Made by a program: the position numbers and the translations under genes. A stretch of 11,939 nucleotides of DNA, from NCBI GenBank assembly GCA_030726195.1, contig JANREF010000015.1, positions 1 to 11,939 of the forward strand, given 5' to 3'. Positions 1 to 6,739 of the stretch are shown here, in pieces. Each line of letters begins with the position of its first letter. Within the stretch, counting starts at the first letter, position 1. The stretch is from Burkholderiaceae bacterium (GTDB lineage: Bacteria > Pseudomonadota > Gammaproteobacteria > Burkholderiales > Burkholderiaceae_C). The notes beneath the pieces were generated by a model, which was not told the origin of the DNA, did no database searches, and saw only the letters and a list, made by a program, of their open reading frames with translations.

Positions 1-22
1 CCAAACCAAACCAAACCAAACC
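1..22. repeat. CCAAA pentanucleotide tandem repeat at window edge
   Basis: Four complete CCAAA units plus CC open the window, so the tract may extend further to the left. It lies about 40 bases beyond the rluE stop codon, in the gap downstream of that gene. On the other strand it reads TTTGG repeated. No gene is visible in bases 1-60. Confidence 0.8.
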
Positions 23-60
23 GGCGTTGCGGCGCTGGCTGGTGGTGTCGCAAAAGGCGT

Positions 61-603
61 TTAGTCCAGGGTTCGGTATTGGCCTGGTGGCAGGCCGTCT
101 AGCGTGTAGTTGCCAATGCTGGCGCGTACCAAGCGCAGGGTGGGTAGGCCCACGGCTGCGGTCATGCGGCGGACTTGGCGGTTGCGACCTTCGCTGATGC
201 TGATGGACAGCCAACTGGTGGGTATGCTTTTCCTGAAGCGCACGGGCGGGTTGCGCTCCCACAAATGTGGCGCGTCCATGGTCTTGCACTCGGCGGGCTT
301 GGTGGGGCCGTCATTGAGGATGACGCCAGCGCTGAGTTGCGCGGCGTGTTCGGCAGTGGCCACTCCTTCGACTTGCACCCAATACGTCTTCCACGCTTTG
401 TGTTTGGGGTCGCTGAGTTGGTGCTGCAGTTGGCCGTCTGATGTGAGCAGCAGCAGGCCTTCGCTGTCGCGGTCCAGTCGCCCGGCAGGGTAGACGCCAC
501 GCACGTCTATGTGATGAGCCAAGCCCGGGTGTCCATCGGCATCCGTGAATTGGCTGAGCACACCATAGGGCTTGTTGAACGCAATCAGTCGCGGTGGGTT
601 CAT
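61..603 (-). CDS. rluE: 23S rRNA pseudouridine synthase RluE
   Basis: A 180-residue cytoplasmic enzyme of the RsuA/RluB/E/F family. In E. coli RluE isomerises one uridine of 23S rRNA (U2457) to pseudouridine. The motif GRLDRDSEGLLLLT at residues 41-54 carries the catalytic aspartate, D44. The family block RNPPVRFRKSIPTSWL is followed by EGRNRQVRRMTAAVG, and the C-terminal PTLRLVR strand resembles E. coli RluE closely. The protein starts directly at the catalytic fold (LIAFNKPYGVLSQF) with no N-terminal S4 RNA-binding domain, which fits RluE and argues against RsuA or RluB. The ATG at 603 has no clear Shine-Dalgarno sequence. The gene is divergent from the MFS permease with a 60-bp gap. A TAAGAT -10-like hexamer lies at 649-644 on this strand, but I see no good -35. 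The family call is firm; the target base is inferred from E. coli. Confidence 0.94.
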   Translation of the reverse strand: MNPPRLIAFNKPYGVLSQFTDADGHPGLAHHIDVRGVYPAGRLDRDSEGLLLLTSDGQLQHQLSDPKHKAWKTYWVQVEGVATAEHAAQLSAGVILNDGPTKPAECKTMDAPHLWERNPPVRFRKSIPTSWLSISISEGRNRQVRRMTAAVGLPTLRLVRASIGNYTLDGLPPGQYRTLD

Positions 604-619
604 GGGTCTGGTGTATGGT

Positions 620-648
620 TTGGTCTGCTAAATCGTTAGCGCTATCTT
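620..648 (+). promoter_or_regulatory. Candidate sigma-70 promoter of the MFS permease
   Basis: TTGGTC (620-625) and TATCTT (643-648) are separated by exactly 17 bases. Transcription would start near 655, leaving a leader of fewer than 10 bases before the ATG at 664. That fits the absence of a Shine-Dalgarno sequence there. The call rests on pattern alone, and the hexamers are imperfect. Confidence 0.33.
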
Positions 649-663
649 AAGTGGGCTTGTGTC

Positions 664-2031
664 ATGCAAAAACCTGTCGATGTAGTGGATGCCTCTGTCG
701 CCGCGCCTGGGCAAACCGATGCCGGTGAAAGCGCTGGCCCAAGTGGGCACGGCGTGTTGCGCGCGGGCGTGGCGCGCAAGGAGGTGTTGGGCTGGGCCAT
801 GTACGACTTTGCCAACTCGGGCTTCACCACGGTGGTGATCACCGCTGTGTTTGCCGCTTATTTTGTGGGGGCTGTTGCTGGTGGTGCTGCATGGGGGCCG
901 CTGCTGTGGACCAGCACCTTGGCTGTGTCGTACGCCATTGTCATGCTCACCATGCCCGCGCTGGGCGCGTGGGCCGATATGCGGGCTGCAAAAAAGCGTT
1001 TGTTGATGTGGGTGACGGCGCTGTGTGTGCTGGGCACTGCGGCGTTGGCCTTGGTGCAGCCGGGCGACTTGGTGCTGGCCTGCGTGTTGGTTGTTATTGC
1101 CAACACCGCCTACAGCTGGGGCGAGTCCACGTCGTATGCCTTCTTGCCCGAGTTGGCCACCCCAAAAGGGATGGGGCGTGTGAGCGGCTGGGGCTGGGGT
1201 TTGGGCTACGCTGGCGGCATGCTTACATTGGGTCTGTGTTTGGCTTATGTGCTGCAGGCCCAGGCCAAGGGCGAGGCTGCAGCGAGTTTTGTGCCTGTCA
1301 CCATGCTGATCACGGCAGCGGTGTATGGCTTGGCTGCCACCACTACCTTTGCATTGCTCAAAGAGCGAGCGAGTCCGCAACCCATGGCCGCGCAGCTGTC
1401 GGGCGTGCGTGCCTCGCTGGCACAGCTCAAGCGCACCTGGGCGCAAGCCCAACACTTCACCGATTTCAAATGGCTGCTGGCCTGTACGGCTTGCTACCAA
1501 GCAGGAGTAGCGGTGGCCATTACCTTGGCGGCCATTTACGCCGAGCAAGTCATTGGCTTTGAGCCATCCGAGACCATGGTGTTGATTTTTGTGCTCAACA
1601 TCGCTGCCATGCTGGGTGCGTTGGGCTTTGGTTATGTGCAAGACGCTTTGGGGCACAAGCGCGTGTTGGCCATCACGTTGTTGGGCTGGACGGCGACCTG
1701 TTTCATTGCAGCCCTGAGCACCGACAAAGCCAGCTTCTGGTGGGCTGCAGGCTTGGCCGGTGTGTGCATGGGCTCTAGCCAGTCGTGCGGGCGTGCCATG
1801 GCGGGCCTGTTTGCGCCGCCCCAGCAGCTGGGTGAGTTTTATGGTTTGTGGTCGTTCGCCACACGGCTGGCCGCCATTGTGGGGCCGGTGATGTACGGCC
1901 TGATCACCTGGGCTTTAGACGGCAATCAGCGGGTGGCCATCGCTGCGACCGGCTTGTTGTTTGTAGCGGGCTTGGCCCTGCTCAAGCCCATTGATGTGGC
2001 GCGCGGTCAAGCTGCTGCGCACAGCGCGTAG
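664..2031 (+). CDS. MFS permease, UMF1/Atg22-like family
   Basis: A 455-residue inner-membrane protein with about twelve hydrophobic segments, of the major facilitator superfamily. The family marker WAMYDFANSGFTTVVITAVF is at the first membrane segment (about residues 44-63). A second block, AFLPELATPKGMGRVSGWGW, matches the loop typical of the UMF1 branch related to yeast Atg22 vacuolar effluxers. The substrate is unknown; homologues are usually annotated only as MFS transporters. The N-terminus has about 35 polar residues before the first membrane segment. The ATG at 664 lacks a good Shine-Dalgarno sequence. An AGGAGG at 779-784 precedes an in-frame ATG at 799, but that start would cut off the conserved Trp at the head of segment one and sits 14 bases away, so I kept 664. 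The gene stands alone, divergent from rluE and convergent with fumarase. Confidence 0.88.
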   Translation: MQKPVDVVDASVAAPGQTDAGESAGPSGHGVLRAGVARKEVLGWAMYDFANSGFTTVVITAVFAAYFVGAVAGGAAWGPLLWTSTLAVSYAIVMLTMPALGAWADMRAAKKRLLMWVTALCVLGTAALALVQPGDLVLACVLVVIANTAYSWGESTSYAFLPELATPKGMGRVSGWGWGLGYAGGMLTLGLCLAYVLQAQAKGEAAASFVPVTMLITAAVYGLAATTTFALLKERASPQPMAAQLSGVRASLAQLKRTWAQAQHFTDFKWLLACTACYQAGVAVAITLAAIYAEQVIGFEPSETMVLIFVLNIAAMLGALGFGYVQDALGHKRVLAITLLGWTATCFIAALSTDKASFWWAAGLAGVCMGSSQSCGRAMAGLFAPPQQLGEFYGLWSFATRLAAIVGPVMYGLITWALDGNQRVAIAATGLLFVAGLALLKPIDVARGQAAAHSA

Positions 2032-2083
2032 GAGTTTCGCCGTTTGGCGGATGCTGCGCTGTGCCCAGCTTGGCATCATGCTT

Positions 2084-2109
2084 TGCACCCTGCGATGGCG
2101 TGCGGTGCA
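2084..2109. other. Weak hairpin in convergent intergenic region
   Basis: TGCACC (2084-2089) pairs with GGTGCA (2104-2109) around a 14-base loop, between the convergent MFS permease and fumarase genes. No T-run follows on either strand. It may contribute to transcript ends but is not a canonical terminator. Confidence 0.3.
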
Positions 2110-2119
2110 GTGTGGTGCT

Positions 2120-2148
2120 GTGTCATGCAGGTGTGGCCCGCATGACAC
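2120..2148. terminator. Perfect 9-bp hairpin between convergent genes
   Basis: GTGTCATGC (2120-2128) and GCATGACAC (2140-2148) form a perfect 9-bp stem with an 11-base loop. It lies about 90 bases after the MFS stop and 35 bases after the fumarase stop on the opposite strand. The position suits a bidirectional transcript end or 3'-end protection. There is no T-tract on either strand, so intrinsic termination is uncertain. Confidence 0.42.
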
Positions 2149-2159
2149 GTTTACGCACG

Positions 2160-2185
2160 ACGCTTAAAACGCTTAAAACGCTTTA
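2160..2185. repeat. 9-bp tandem repeat ACGCTTAAA overlapping the fumarase stop codon
   Basis: ACGCTTAAA occurs at 2160-2168 and 2169-2177. A partial third unit, ACGCTTTA, occupies 2178-2185 and includes the fumarase TAA (2185-2183 on the minus strand). On the fumarase sense strand the stop is followed by AGCGTTTTA units, which bring further in-phase TAA codons just downstream of the gene. Confidence 0.75.
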
Positions 2186-3745
2186 CCGCGTTGTGAGCGG
2201 TATGTTTTTAAACTCGCCGCTGGCAATGCGTTGCTGCCATTCGGCAGGGCCTGTGATGTGGGCACTGGTGCCGCCCGCATCCACCGCAACGGTGACCGGC
2301 ATATCGACCACGTCGAATTCGTAAATGGCCTCCATGCCCAAGTCGGCAAACCCCACCACAGTGGCTTGTTTGATAGCTTTGGACACCAAGTAGGCTGCAC
2401 CACCCACGGCCATGAGGTAGGCGCTTTTGTGGTTTTTAATCGCCTCTATGGCCACGGGGCCCCGCTCGGCTTTGCCCACCATGGCGATCAGGCCAGTTTG
2501 TGCCAGCATCATGTCGGTGAACTTGTCCATGCGTGTGGCCGTGGTGGGGCCAGCGGGGCCTACGGCCTCGTCGCCCACAGGGTCTACCGGGCCGACGTAG
2601 TAAATCACGCGGTTGGTGAAGTCAACGGGCAGGGGCTCGCCTTTGGCCAGCATGTCCTGGATGCGCTTGTGCGCCGCGTCGCGTCCGGTGAGCATCTTGC
2701 CGTTGAGCAGCAAGGTTTGGCCGGGCTTCCAAGCGGCGACTTGTTCTTTGGTTAGGTTGTTCAGGTCTACGCGCTGGCTTTTGGCGGTATCTGGCACCCA
2801 GTTCACTTTGGGCCATGTGTCCAAGCTGGGCGGTGTGAGGTAGACCGCGCCGGAGCCGTCCATCACAAAGTGAGCGTGGCGTGTGGCCGCGCAGTTGGGG
2901 ATCATGGCCACGGGCTTGCTCGCAGCGTGGGTGGGGTACATGTTGATCTTGACGTCCAGTACCGTGGTCAAGCCACCCAAACCTTGCGCGCCAATGCCCA
3001 AGGCGTTGACCTTGTCAAACAGCTCTAGGCGCAGCTCTTCGGTGGGTGTGAGCGCCGCACCGCTGGAGGATTTGGCTTGCAGCTCATGCATGTTCAAGTC
3101 TTCCATCAGTGATTCTTTGGCCATCAGCATGGCCTTTTCTGCAGTGCCACCAATGCCGATGCCCAGCATGCCGGGTGGGCACCAGCCCGCACCCATGAGT
3201 GGCACGGTTTTGAGCACCCAGTCCACCAGCGAGTCGCTGGGGTTGAGCATGACAAATTTCGACTTGTTCTCGCTGCCGCCGCCCTTGGCTGCTACCGTGA
3301 TGTCCAGCTTGTTGCCCGGCACCATTTGCACGTTGATGACGGCGGGTGTGTTGTCCTTGGTGTTGATGCGCGCAAAGTGCGGGTCGGCCACCACGCTGGC
3401 GCGCAGGCGGTTTTCGGCCATGTTGTAGCCGCGGCGCACGCCTTCGTTGATGGCCGCGTCCAAATCACCGTCGAAGCCTTCGAAGCGCACGTCCATGCCG
3501 ATTTTCAAAAACACGTTCACGATGCCCGTGTCTTGGCAAATGGGGCGCTTGCCCGTAGCACTCATGTAGCTGTTGGTCAAAATTTGCGCCATGGCGTCTT
3601 TGGCCGCGGGCGAGCGCTCTTGCTCGTAAGCGGTGGCCAAGTGCGCAATGTAGTCAGTGGGGTGGTAGTAGCTGATGAATTGCAAGGCGGCCGCAATCGA
3701 CTCAATCAGGTCGTCACGTTTGATGGTGTTGGTGGTGCTGGACAT
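2183..3745 (-). CDS. fumA: Class I (iron-sulfur) fumarate hydratase
   Basis: A 520-residue cytoplasmic enzyme converting fumarate to L-malate in the TCA cycle. It is the oxygen-sensitive [4Fe-4S] class I type, unrelated to class II FumC. The N-terminal Fumerase domain and the C-terminal domain are fused in one chain, at the usual length. The three expected cluster cysteines are present: C70 in ICQDTG, C189 in GWCPPGMLGIGIGG and C285 in NCAATRHAHF. GIGAQGLGG and the THAASKP segment are also typical. The related L(+)-tartrate dehydratase normally has two separate subunits, which argues against that call. The start has a GAGG ribosome binding site (3758-3755) nine bases before the ATG. Eight of those nine bases are T on the sense strand. 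A TACAAT -10-like hexamer (3784-3779) lies upstream without a convincing -35. The gene is divergent from acs. The symbol follows the E. coli class I name; orthology to FumA rather than FumB is not claimed. Confidence 0.94.
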   Translation of the reverse strand: MSSTTNTIKRDDLIESIAAALQFISYYHPTDYIAHLATAYEQERSPAAKDAMAQILTNSYMSATGKRPICQDTGIVNVFLKIGMDVRFEGFDGDLDAAINEGVRRGYNMAENRLRASVVADPHFARINTKDNTPAVINVQMVPGNKLDITVAAKGGGSENKSKFVMLNPSDSLVDWVLKTVPLMGAGWCPPGMLGIGIGGTAEKAMLMAKESLMEDLNMHELQAKSSSGAALTPTEELRLELFDKVNALGIGAQGLGGLTTVLDVKINMYPTHAASKPVAMIPNCAATRHAHFVMDGSGAVYLTPPSLDTWPKVNWVPDTAKSQRVDLNNLTKEQVAAWKPGQTLLLNGKMLTGRDAAHKRIQDMLAKGEPLPVDFTNRVIYYVGPVDPVGDEAVGPAGPTTATRMDKFTDMMLAQTGLIAMVGKAERGPVAIEAIKNHKSAYLMAVGGAAYLVSKAIKQATVVGFADLGMEAIYEFDVVDMPVTVAVDAGGTSAHITGPAEWQQRIASGEFKNIPLTTR

Positions 3746-3759
3746 GAAAAAAAACCTCG
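3746..3759 (-). promoter_or_regulatory. Fumarase ribosome binding site with T8 spacer
   Basis: On the minus strand GAGG (3758-3755) is separated from the ATG (3745) by T8 and one C. The GAGG supports this start codon. The uninterrupted T8 run makes the spacing between binding site and start prone to slippage. Confidence 0.6.
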
Positions 3760-3862
3760 TTCAAAAATGCTTGGCCCAATTGTAGGCGGGCGGTAGCGCC
3801 TGCGTGGAGCGGGAAATGCAGCCATTTGTATGTAAGTGGCTCGTAAGAGCGCCGCCGCACAG

Positions 3863-3891
3863 TTGCAGGCTGTCACAACACGCCGTATGTT
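3863..3891 (+). promoter_or_regulatory. Candidate sigma-70 promoter of acs
   Basis: TTGCAG (3863-3868), a 17-base spacer and TATGTT (3886-3891) lie just upstream of the acs Shine-Dalgarno sequence. Transcription would start near 3898, giving a leader of about 25 bases. CACAA (3874-3878) and TTGTG (3891-3895) form a short inverted repeat overlapping the spacer and -10, which could be an operator. I cannot assign a regulator. Confidence 0.38.
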
Positions 3892-3922
3892 TGTGTCCAA
3901 ATCATTCGCAAGGAGATCGTGC

Positions 3923-5920
3923 ATGTCTGCAAATTCGTCGAATATCGAGTCCACATTGGTTGAGAACCGTGTGTTTGAGCCCGCTGGTGCCATGGTGGCC
4001 AGCGCCAACGTCGCCGGCATGGATGGCTACAACGCGTTGTGCAAAGAAGCCGCCGACGACTTCGAAGGCTTTTGGGGCAAGCGCGCCCAGCAGCACCTGA
4101 ACTGGTCTAAGCCCTTCACGCAAGTATTGGACGAGTCCAATGCGCCGTTTTACAAGTGGTTTGCCGACGGTGAGTTGAACGCCTCCGCCAACTGTCTTGA
4201 CCGCCACATGGGCACGCCCACAGAAAACAAAACAGCCATTATTTTTGAGGCCGACGGCGGCGAGGTGGTCAAGGTCACCTACAAAGAGTTGCTCGCGCGC
4301 GTGTCCAAGTTCGCCAACGTGCTCAAGGCACAGGGCGTCAAGTGCGGTGACCGCGTGGTCATTTACATGCCCATGACCATAGAAGGTGTGGTGGCCATGC
4401 AGGCCTGTGCTCGCATTGGCGCGACGCACTCGGTGGTGTTTGGCGGCTTCTCTGCCAAAGCGCTGCAAGAGCGCGTGATCGACATTGGCGCGGTCGCCAT
4501 TGTCACAGCCAACTACCAAATGCGTGGTGGCAAAGAGCTGCCACTCAAATCTATCGTGGACGAAGCCATGGCCATGGGTGGCTGCGATGCCGTCAAATCC
4601 ATCATCGTCTACCAACGCACTGCAACAGCGGTCAATATGGTGGCTGGTCGCGACCACTTCATGCACGAGCTTGAGGCCGGTCAAAGCGACCAGTGCGCGC
4701 CCGAGATGGTCGGTGCAGAGCACCCCCTGTTTGTGCTGTACACATCAGGCTCTACGGGCAAGCCCAAAGGCGTGCAACACGCCACTGGCGGCTATGTGTT
4801 GTGGGCCAAGATGACCATGGAGTGGACCTTCGACTTGAAGGACTCTGATGTGTTTTGGTGTACCGCCGACATCGGCTGGATCACTGGCCACACCTACGTG
4901 GCCTACGGTCCATTGGCCGCAGGTGCGACGCAAATCGTGTTCGAAGGCGTGCCCACATTCCCCAACGCCGGGCGTTTCTGGGAAATGATCGAGCGTCACA
5001 AGTGCTCTATTTTCTACACCGCACCGACGGCGATTCGCTCTCTCATCAAGGCCGCCGAGTCCGATGAAAAAGTGCACCCCAAAAACTGGGACCTCACCAG
5101 CTTGCGCATCATGGGTTCGGTGGGCGAGCCCATCAACCCCGAGGCGTGGATGTGGTACCACCGCCATGTGGGCGGCGAGCGTTGCCCCATCGTGGACACC
5201 TTCTGGCAAACCGAAACAGGCGGCCACATGATCACGCCGCTGCCCGGTGCCACACCGCTGGTGCCAGGTTCCTGTACCTTGCCACTGCCCGGCATCATGG
5301 CCGCCATCGTGGATGAAACGGGCAACGATTTGCCACACGGCGCCGGCGGTATGTTGGTGGTGAAACGCCCATGGCCGTCTATGATTCGCACCATTTGGGG
5401 CGACCCCGAGCGCTTCAAAAAGAGCTACTTCCCCGAAGAGCTGGGCGGCACCATTTACCTCGCCGGTGACGGCGCAGTGCGCAGCGAAGACCGCAGCTAC
5501 TTCCGCATCACCGGCCGTATCGACGACGTGCTTAACGTGTCGGGCCACCGCATGGGCACCATGGAAATCGAGTCGGCCTTGGTCGCCAAAACCGACCTCG
5601 TGGCCGAAGCCGCTGTGGTGGGGCGCCCTGACGACCTCACGGGTGAGGCGATTGTGGCCTTTGTGGTGCTCAAGGGTGCACGCCCTGAAGGCGAAGAAGC
5701 CCAACGCATTGCCAAAATCTTGCGCGACTGGGTGGGTAAAGAAATTGGTCCCATCGCCAAGCCCAAAGAGGTGCGTTTTGGCGACAACCTGCCCAAAACC
5801 CGCTCCGGCAAAATCATGCGCCGCTTGCTGCGCAACTTGGCCAAAGGCGAAGCCATCACCCAAGACACCAGCACCCTAGAAAACCCTGCCATCCTAGAGC
5901 AGCTGGCCAAGCCCCTCTAA
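3923..5920 (+). CDS. acs: Acetyl-CoA synthetase (AMP-forming)
   Basis: A 665-residue cytoplasmic enzyme that activates acetate with ATP and CoA to acetyl-CoA, through acetyl-AMP. The adenylate-forming core has [11 protein letters not shown] at residues 273-283 (phosphate-binding loop). It also shows the Acs-type [15 protein letters not shown] block and WQTETGG from W428, the acetate-pocket tryptophan region. The C-terminal [13 protein letters not shown] hinge region is followed by [11 protein letters not shown] with the catalytic lysine K630, the site acetylated by Pat in other bacteria. Length fits Acs (E. coli 652). I chose the ATG at 3923 because AAGGAG (3910-3915) sits seven bases upstream. 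The frame stays open upstream to a GTG at 3836, but that adds 29 residues of non-family sequence without a ribosome binding site. The gene is divergent from fumarase, so both carbon-flow genes share one 177-bp control region. Confidence 0.97.
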   Translation: MSANSSNIESTLVENRVFEPAGAMVASANVAGMDGYNALCKEAADDFEGFWGKRAQQHLNWSKPFTQVLDESNAPFYKWFADGELNASANCLDRHMGTPTENKTAIIFEADGGEVVKVTYKELLARVSKFANVLKAQGVKCGDRVVIYMPMTIEGVVAMQACARIGATHSVVFGGFSAKALQERVIDIGAVAIVTANYQMRGGKELPLKSIVDEAMAMGGCDAVKSIIVYQRTATAVNMVAGRDHFMHELEAGQSDQCAPEMVGAEHPLFVLYTSGSTGKPKGVQHATGGYVLWAKMTMEWTFDLKDSDVFWCTADIGWITGHTYVAYGPLAAGATQIVFEGVPTFPNAGRFWEMIERHKCSIFYTAPTAIRSLIKAAESDEKVHPKNWDLTSLRIMGSVGEPINPEAWMWYHRHVGGERCPIVDTFWQTETGGHMITPLPGATPLVPGSCTLPLPGIMAAIVDETGNDLPHGAGGMLVVKRPWPSMIRTIWGDPERFKKSYFPEELGGTIYLAGDGAVRSEDRSYFRITGRIDDVLNVSGHRMGTMEIESALVAKTDLVAEAAVVGRPDDLTGEAIVAFVVLKGARPEGEEAQRIAKILRDWVGKEIGPIAKPKEVRFGDNLPKTRSGKIMRRLLRNLAKGEAITQDTSTLENPAILEQLAKPL

Positions 5921-5930
5921 GCACTGGACC

Positions 5931-5960
5931 GCCCCTGCCGCCTCGCAGGCGGGTGGGGGC
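5931..5960 (+). terminator. acs: Strong GC hairpin after acs
   Basis: GCCCC (5931-5935) pairs with GGGGC (5956-5960) outside a perfect CCGCCT (5938-5943) / AGGCGG (5947-5952) stem with a three-base loop. A small internal bulge joins the two helices. It begins 11 bases after the acs stop. No T-run follows, so it may end or protect the acs transcript without being a standard intrinsic terminator. Confidence 0.45.
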
Positions 5961-5978
5961 TACCCGTTCAGGCTGTAC

Positions 5979-6004
5979 AGACGCCAGATCGAGTCTGGCG
6001 TGAC
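5979..6004 (-). repeat. REP-like palindrome, copy 1
   Basis: Read on the minus strand it is GTCACGCCAGA-CTCGA-TCTGGCGTCT, an 8-bp perfect stem (arms 5981-5988 and 5994-6001) with a five-base loop. It matches copies 2 and 3 except for the middle loop base. Its plus-strand flank, AAGGTGTTGGG, is shared with copy 3. Confidence 0.82.
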
Positions 6005-6039
6005 AAGGTGTTGGGGGTGCATGTAGGCTCACGCAGCGT

Positions 6040-6065
6040 AGACGCCAGATCCAGTCTGGCGTGAC
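6040..6065 (-). repeat. REP-like palindrome, copy 2
   Basis: Same minus-strand form as copy 1 with loop CTGGA. The arms are 6042-6049 and 6055-6062, with an identical 8-bp stem. It begins 61 bases after the start of copy 1. Confidence 0.82.
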
Positions 6066-6090
6066 GGGCCTTGTGCAGTGCGCACGTCAC

Positions 6091-6111
6091 GCCTCAAGCC
6101 TCAAGCCTCAA
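6091..6111. repeat. GCCTCAA heptamer tandem repeat
   Basis: Three perfect head-to-tail GCCTCAA units occupy 6091-6097, 6098-6104 and 6105-6111. A separate fourth GCCTCAA is at 6133-6139, just before REP-like copy 4. The array is preceded by GTCAC (6086-6090), the same pentamer that opens the REP-like elements. It could therefore be a decayed or expanded element edge. Confidence 0.7.
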
Positions 6112-6145
6112 ACTTCACGTATTGTGGCTGGCGCCTCAAGCCTGT

Positions 6146-6173
6146 GTCACCCTCGGACTTGATCCGAGGGTCT
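6146..6173 (+). repeat. REP-like palindrome, copy 4, opposite orientation with changed stem
   Basis: GTCAC opens a 9-bp perfect stem, ACCCTCGGA (6149-6157) with TCCGAGGGT (6163-6171), around the loop CTTGA. The frame (GTCAC, GACTTGATC core, GTCT end) is that of copies 1-3, but the stem arms differ on both sides in a paired way. It faces copy 3. Confidence 0.8.
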
Positions 6174-6231
6174 CGTATGGGCGCTCAGCGTGTGGTGTGC
6201 CGTTGGCAACCAGCAGTGCGCCTTGCCGCAT

Positions 6232-6257
6232 AGACGCCAGATCAAGTCTGGCGTGAC
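6232..6257 (-). repeat. REP-like palindrome, copy 3
   Basis: Minus-strand GTCACGCCAGA-CTTGA-TCTGGCGTCT, with arms at 6234-6241 and 6247-6254. Its loop CTTGA is the same as in copy 4. The flank AGGGTGTTGGG (6258-6268) resembles the flank of copy 1, so these two copies probably arose by duplicating a longer unit. Confidence 0.82.
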
Positions 6258-6295
6258 AGGGTGTTGGGTGTGCTGATTGCAGCGCTGGGGCCTAC

Positions 6296-6321
6296 AAAAA
6301 AAGGCACCCTTAGGTGCCTTT
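6296..6321 (-). terminator. Rho-independent terminator of the cytochrome c gene
   Basis: GGTGCC/GGCACC arms (6313-6318 and 6303-6308) with loop TAAG form a stem extended by three A-T pairs. On the minus strand it is followed by a T7 run (6302-6296). It begins about 20 bases after the cytochrome stop codon. On the plus strand the same stem ends in only TTT, so it works mainly for the cytochrome transcript but may also stop read-through from acs. Confidence 0.88.
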
Positions 6322-6343
6322 GTTGTGTCAGCGGACTTGCTGA

Positions 6344-6649
6344 TTACTTGGTTGCCAAAATCCATGCGGCCAATGTTTTGGCTTCGGCTGCTGAGACTTG
6401 TGGGTTGGCTGGCATTGGGATTGCGCCCCAAACGCCTGAGCCGCCCTTCATGATCTTGGCGGCCAACTTGTCGGCTGCGCCTGCATCACCGGCGTACTTT
6501 TCAGCGACGGCTTTGTAGGAGGGACCGACCAATTTTTTGTCAGCAGCGTGGCAGGCCATACAGTTTTTGGACTTGGCTAAAGCCATGTCTGCCATAGCAG
6601 GTGCCGCGAACACGGTGGTGGCTGCGATAGCAATCAGAATGCGTTTCAT
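6344..6649 (-). CDS. Periplasmic class I cytochrome c (c551/c552 type)
   Basis: A small exported monohaem electron carrier, 101 residues from the chosen start. The N-terminus MKRILIAIAATTVFAAPAMA is a signal peptide, with cleavage expected after AMA. The mature protein has the haem site CMACH near its start and the axial methionine in the late GAIPMPAN motif, as in the c551/c552 family. The mature chain of about 80 residues fits that family. An in-frame ATG at 6658 would add MKS. I prefer 6649 because AAAGG (6666-6662) is ten bases from it, but only one base from the upstream ATG. Such carriers pass electrons to terminal oxidases or nitrite reductases; the partner is not shown here. The gene lies 107 bp or more downstream of ilvD on the same strand, with a hairpin between them, so it is probably its own transcript. 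Confidence 0.92.
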   Translation of the reverse strand: MKRILIAIAATTVFAAPAMADMALAKSKNCMACHAADKKLVGPSYKAVAEKYAGDAGAADKLAAKIMKGGSGVWGAIPMPANPQVSAAEAKTLAAWILATK

Positions 6650-6706
6650 AGACTTCATACCTTTGAGTGAATAGTCGATCGAAGTGGGTAGTTTGGCATA
6701 TGTGCC

Positions 6707-6736
6707 TATTTAGACCAAGGCTACGAGGCAAATAAA
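6707..6736 (-). promoter_or_regulatory. Possible promoter of the cytochrome c gene
   Basis: On the minus strand TTTATT (6736-6731), an 18-base spacer and TAAATA (6712-6707) lie in an AT-rich patch unusual for this window. The start codon is about 50-60 bases further on. The -35 match is poor. Confidence 0.27.
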
Positions 6737-6739
6737 CCG

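Larger units (their letters stand above)
5921..6343. other. 423-bp non-coding region rich in repeats
   Basis: This stretch between acs and the cytochrome c gene holds no convincing gene. Short open frames cross it (for example 6071-6256 plus and 6147-6431 minus) but encode no recognisable protein and have no ribosome binding site. It contains a GC hairpin after acs, four REP-like palindromes, a GCCTCAA tandem repeat and the cytochrome terminator, each listed separately. Confidence 0.8.

Noticed and set aside
628..1656. Long open frame (342 residues) on the minus strand opposite the MFS permease
   Set aside because: It is rich in His, Gln and Arg with no family motif, and it mirrors the high-GC codon pattern of the permease.
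3836..3922. Upstream GTG extension of acs by 29 residues
   Set aside because: There is no Shine-Dalgarno sequence at 3836, the added residues are unlike Acs, and AAGGAG is ideally placed for ATG 3923.
3760..3922. Sigma-54 promoter for acs
   Set aside because: A TTGGCC near 3771 recalls a -24 box, but there is no TTGC-type -12 element at the required spacing.
4745..5863. Long open frame (372 residues) on the minus strand opposite acs
   Set aside because: It is a shadow of acs third-position GC bias, with odd His/Gly-rich composition and no ribosome binding site or motif.
5979..6257. Possible CRISPR array
   Set aside because: The repeats are palindromes of about 26 bases in mixed orientation, spaced irregularly (61 to 192 bases apart), with similar flanks and no cas genes.
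6071..6431. Small open frames in the acs-cytochrome gap
   Set aside because: They cross REP-like palindromes and run into the cytochrome gene in another frame, and neither has a ribosome binding site or a recognisable protein.
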